A stretch of DNA of 42,246 bases from JALZAH01 sp051000755 (GTDB lineage Bacteria > Actinomycetota > Acidimicrobiia > Acidimicrobiales > Palsa-688). The stretch is taken from NCBI GenBank assembly GCA_051000755.1, contig JBPCNZ010000112.1, positions 1 to 42,246 on the forward strand, written 5' to 3'. The notes under the pieces are model-generated. The model was not told the origin of the DNA. It saw only the letters and a list, made by a program, of their open reading frames with translations, and ran no database searches. The position numbers were made by a program, and so were the translations under genes. Position 1 is the first letter of the stretch. The number at the start of each line of letters is the position of its first letter. Shown one piece after another: positions 41,105 through 42,246 of this stretch.

Positions 41105-42121
41105 TCAGCTGCAGGTGACGAGCCTCGTCGTTGCGCCTCCCGGGCCCCCGGCGGCCAGGACCCGGGCCAGGTGCTGGCCCCGCTCTGCCTCCCTCAGATA
41201 GGCAAGCGTCGAGCGGTACGCCTCCCGCGACACCAGCTTGCGGCGGCGGGCGTCCATGGCGTTGGGGCCCATGGCCACGCTCATCCGCCGGGTGGGCTGG
41301 AAGGCCGTGACCTCGCTTCCGCCCCGCCGGACCTGGCGGACCTCCCGGGCCAGCTGCTGGCGGGCCAGTTGGCGCACGGCCACATCGAAGCCGACCCCGG
41401 GCCAGCGCGACGCCCACGACATCGGTGAGCTGACGATGACCATGTCCAGGCCGAGGTCGGCCACCAACGACAGGTTGACCATGGAACGAACCCCGCCGTC
41501 GACATAGCGATCACCGGCGATGCGAACGGGGCGGAAGTACGACGGAATGGCACACGAGGCGGCTACGGCCTGACCGACGGTGGCCGGCGGCGCCCCTTCC
41601 CTGCCGAACACGACCCGGCGACCGTCACGCAGGCGCACTGAGCAGATCCACATCGGGTGCTCCGACCAGCGCCCTTCGTAGGCGGAGTCCAGGCCTACCG
41701 ACAGGGCCTCGGTCGGCACCACGCCCGCCGGGAGGAAGGCGGCCACCAGGGACGCGGGGTTCATCGACCACGGGTGCAGGAGGCCGTGGCGGACGGCGGC
41801 CAGATCGGCAAAGGGCCGGTAGGCGAGCAGAGCTCGGGTCCGGGCTCTGGGGTTGTGCAGGGCGCCCCGCTCCCGGATGGCCGCCCCCTCCGGGGAGAGA
41901 GCCCGATCCTCGCTGATGGCGGTCAGGTCCGAAGCCGGGAGGCCCCGGCGCAGCATGGCCGCGGTCAGCGAGCCGGCGGAGGTCCCGACGATCAGCTCGG
42001 CCGTGCGCGGATCCCATCCCGTGGCCTCCTCGATGGCCGCCAAGACGCCACCGTGGTAAGCCAGACCGACTGACCCGCCGGCGCCGAGAACGAGACCAAT
42101 GCGGGGCACGGGCGTCGACAC
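41105..42121 (-). CDS. Patatin-like phospholipase
   Basis: Serine lipid acyl hydrolase. From the GTG at 42121 (338 residues): oxyanion GAGGSVG (13-19), nucleophile Ser48 in VGTSAGS, and catalytic Asp208 in VDGGVRS, in the normal order and spacing. The open frame continues 13 codons upstream into the insertion sequence end (MKLHACVQRPGAL), which cannot be native sequence. The GTG overlaps the CTAG target site, so the element lies exactly at the start of the gene and has removed its own promoter context. No signal peptide. A second GTG (42109) is possible. Confidence 0.85.
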   Translation of the reverse strand: MSTPVPRIGLVLGAGGSVGLAYHGGVLAAIEEATGWDPRTAELIVGTSAGSLTAAMLRRGLPASDLTAISEDRALSPEGAAIRERGALHNPRARTRALLAYRPFADLAAVRHGLLHPWSMNPASLVAAFLPAGVVPTEALSVGLDSAYEGRWSEHPMWICSVRLRDGRRVVFGREGAPPATVGQAVAASCAIPSYFRPVRIAGDRYVDGGVRSMVNLSLVADLGLDMVIVSSPMSWASRWPGVGFDVAVRQLARQQLAREVRQVRRGGSEVTAFQPTRRMSVAMGPNAMDARRRKLVSREAYRSTLAYLREAERGQHLARVLAAGGPGGATTRLVTCS

Positions 42122-42246
42122 TAGTGCACCAGGTCGCTGAACACACGCGTGTAGTTTCACTCCTGTTGTTTGACGTCACAGGAGGGAGCCGACCATGCCG
42201 TATAGGGCTGCGCCGATCGTGTTGGACGAGACGATCCGGGCCGAGT
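42120..42246 (+). mobile_element. Right copy of the IS630-like insertion sequence end (partial)
   Basis: Exact inverted copy of positions 1-127. The element's inner edge is the TA at 42122-42123, followed on the minus strand by G of the patatin start, again consistent with a CTAG target. The transposase frame (ATG 42195) points out of the window. The internal ACACGCGTGT palindrome (42144-42153) may be part of the transposase binding site. Confidence 0.6.
42195..42246 (+). CDS. IS630-like transposase, N-terminal fragment (right copy)
   Basis: Seventeen codons identical to those at 1-52, cut off by the window end. GGAGGG (42181-42186) is the ribosome binding site. Confidence 0.5.
   Translation, partial: MPYRAAPIVLDETIRAE

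Noticed and set aside
1..42246. A complete 42-kb plasmid, phage or linear replicon with terminal inverted repeats
   Set aside because: The content is core chromosomal metabolism, no replication or structural genes are present, and the terminal repeat is an insertion sequence fragment.

Overview
The window looks like a fragment of a high-GC actinobacterial chromosome, probably from an uncultured lineage such as Acidimicrobiia. The phylum call rests on a CGAAC-N4-GTTCG SOS box, a homodimeric AceE, an LldD close to the mycobacterial type, a DUF3039 protein, a RipA-type NlpC/P60 peptidase, and SUF genes in the SufB/SufD/Rieske/SufC and SufS/SufU arrangement. The class-level guess is weaker. I see no rRNA, tRNA, CRISPR array, phage module or plasmid replication gene.

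Layout. The two ends carry the same 127 bp in inverted orientation. It holds the start of an IS630-like transposase gene, so the contig stops inside two outward-facing copies of one insertion sequence. From the left: dinB (minus) behind a LexA box and 13-bp repeats; a plus-strand metabolic run of lldD, a frameshifted acetamidase, SDR, TPR protein, TetR regulator, Zn dehydrogenase, aceE and a RecQ-phosphoribosyltransferase fusion (1.5-12.3 kb); a minus-strand cluster with an ankyrin membrane protein and two frameshifted small genes (12.35-14.5 kb); HhH repair protein, alpha/beta hydrolase, peptide deformylase, gamma-carbonic anhydrase, acyl-CoA dehydrogenase, MBL hydrolase, L,D-transpeptidase and a glycogen-debranching-type glucosidase (14.5-22.5 kb).

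The right half is dominated by Fe-S cluster assembly, split into two loci. sufC1-sufS-sufU (22.6-25.1 kb, plus) has its own promoter with a dyad over the -10. sufB - Cys4 protein - membrane protein - sufD - Rieske ferredoxin - sufC2 (36.1-41.0 kb, minus) ends at a 5'-truncated cyclase fragment, where sufS would be expected. Between them lie a ferredoxin-reductase-like flavoprotein, DUF3039, a MinD-like ATPase with a Pro-rich head, an MFS exporter, a thiolase, the NlpC/P60 peptidase, an SRPBCC protein and a PaaX-like regulator. A patatin phospholipase abuts the right insertion sequence.

Several genes (dinB 3' end, acetamidase, three small genes at 12.4-14.9 kb, perhaps tetR and sufD starts) are broken by single-base shifts, some of them beside G or T runs, while long neighbours are intact. 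Sequence errors and genuine decay cannot be told apart here. The most novel-looking items are the ankyrin/ExbD-like membrane cluster, the two extra genes inside the SUF operon, and the duplicated, divergent SufC with a rearrangement scar.
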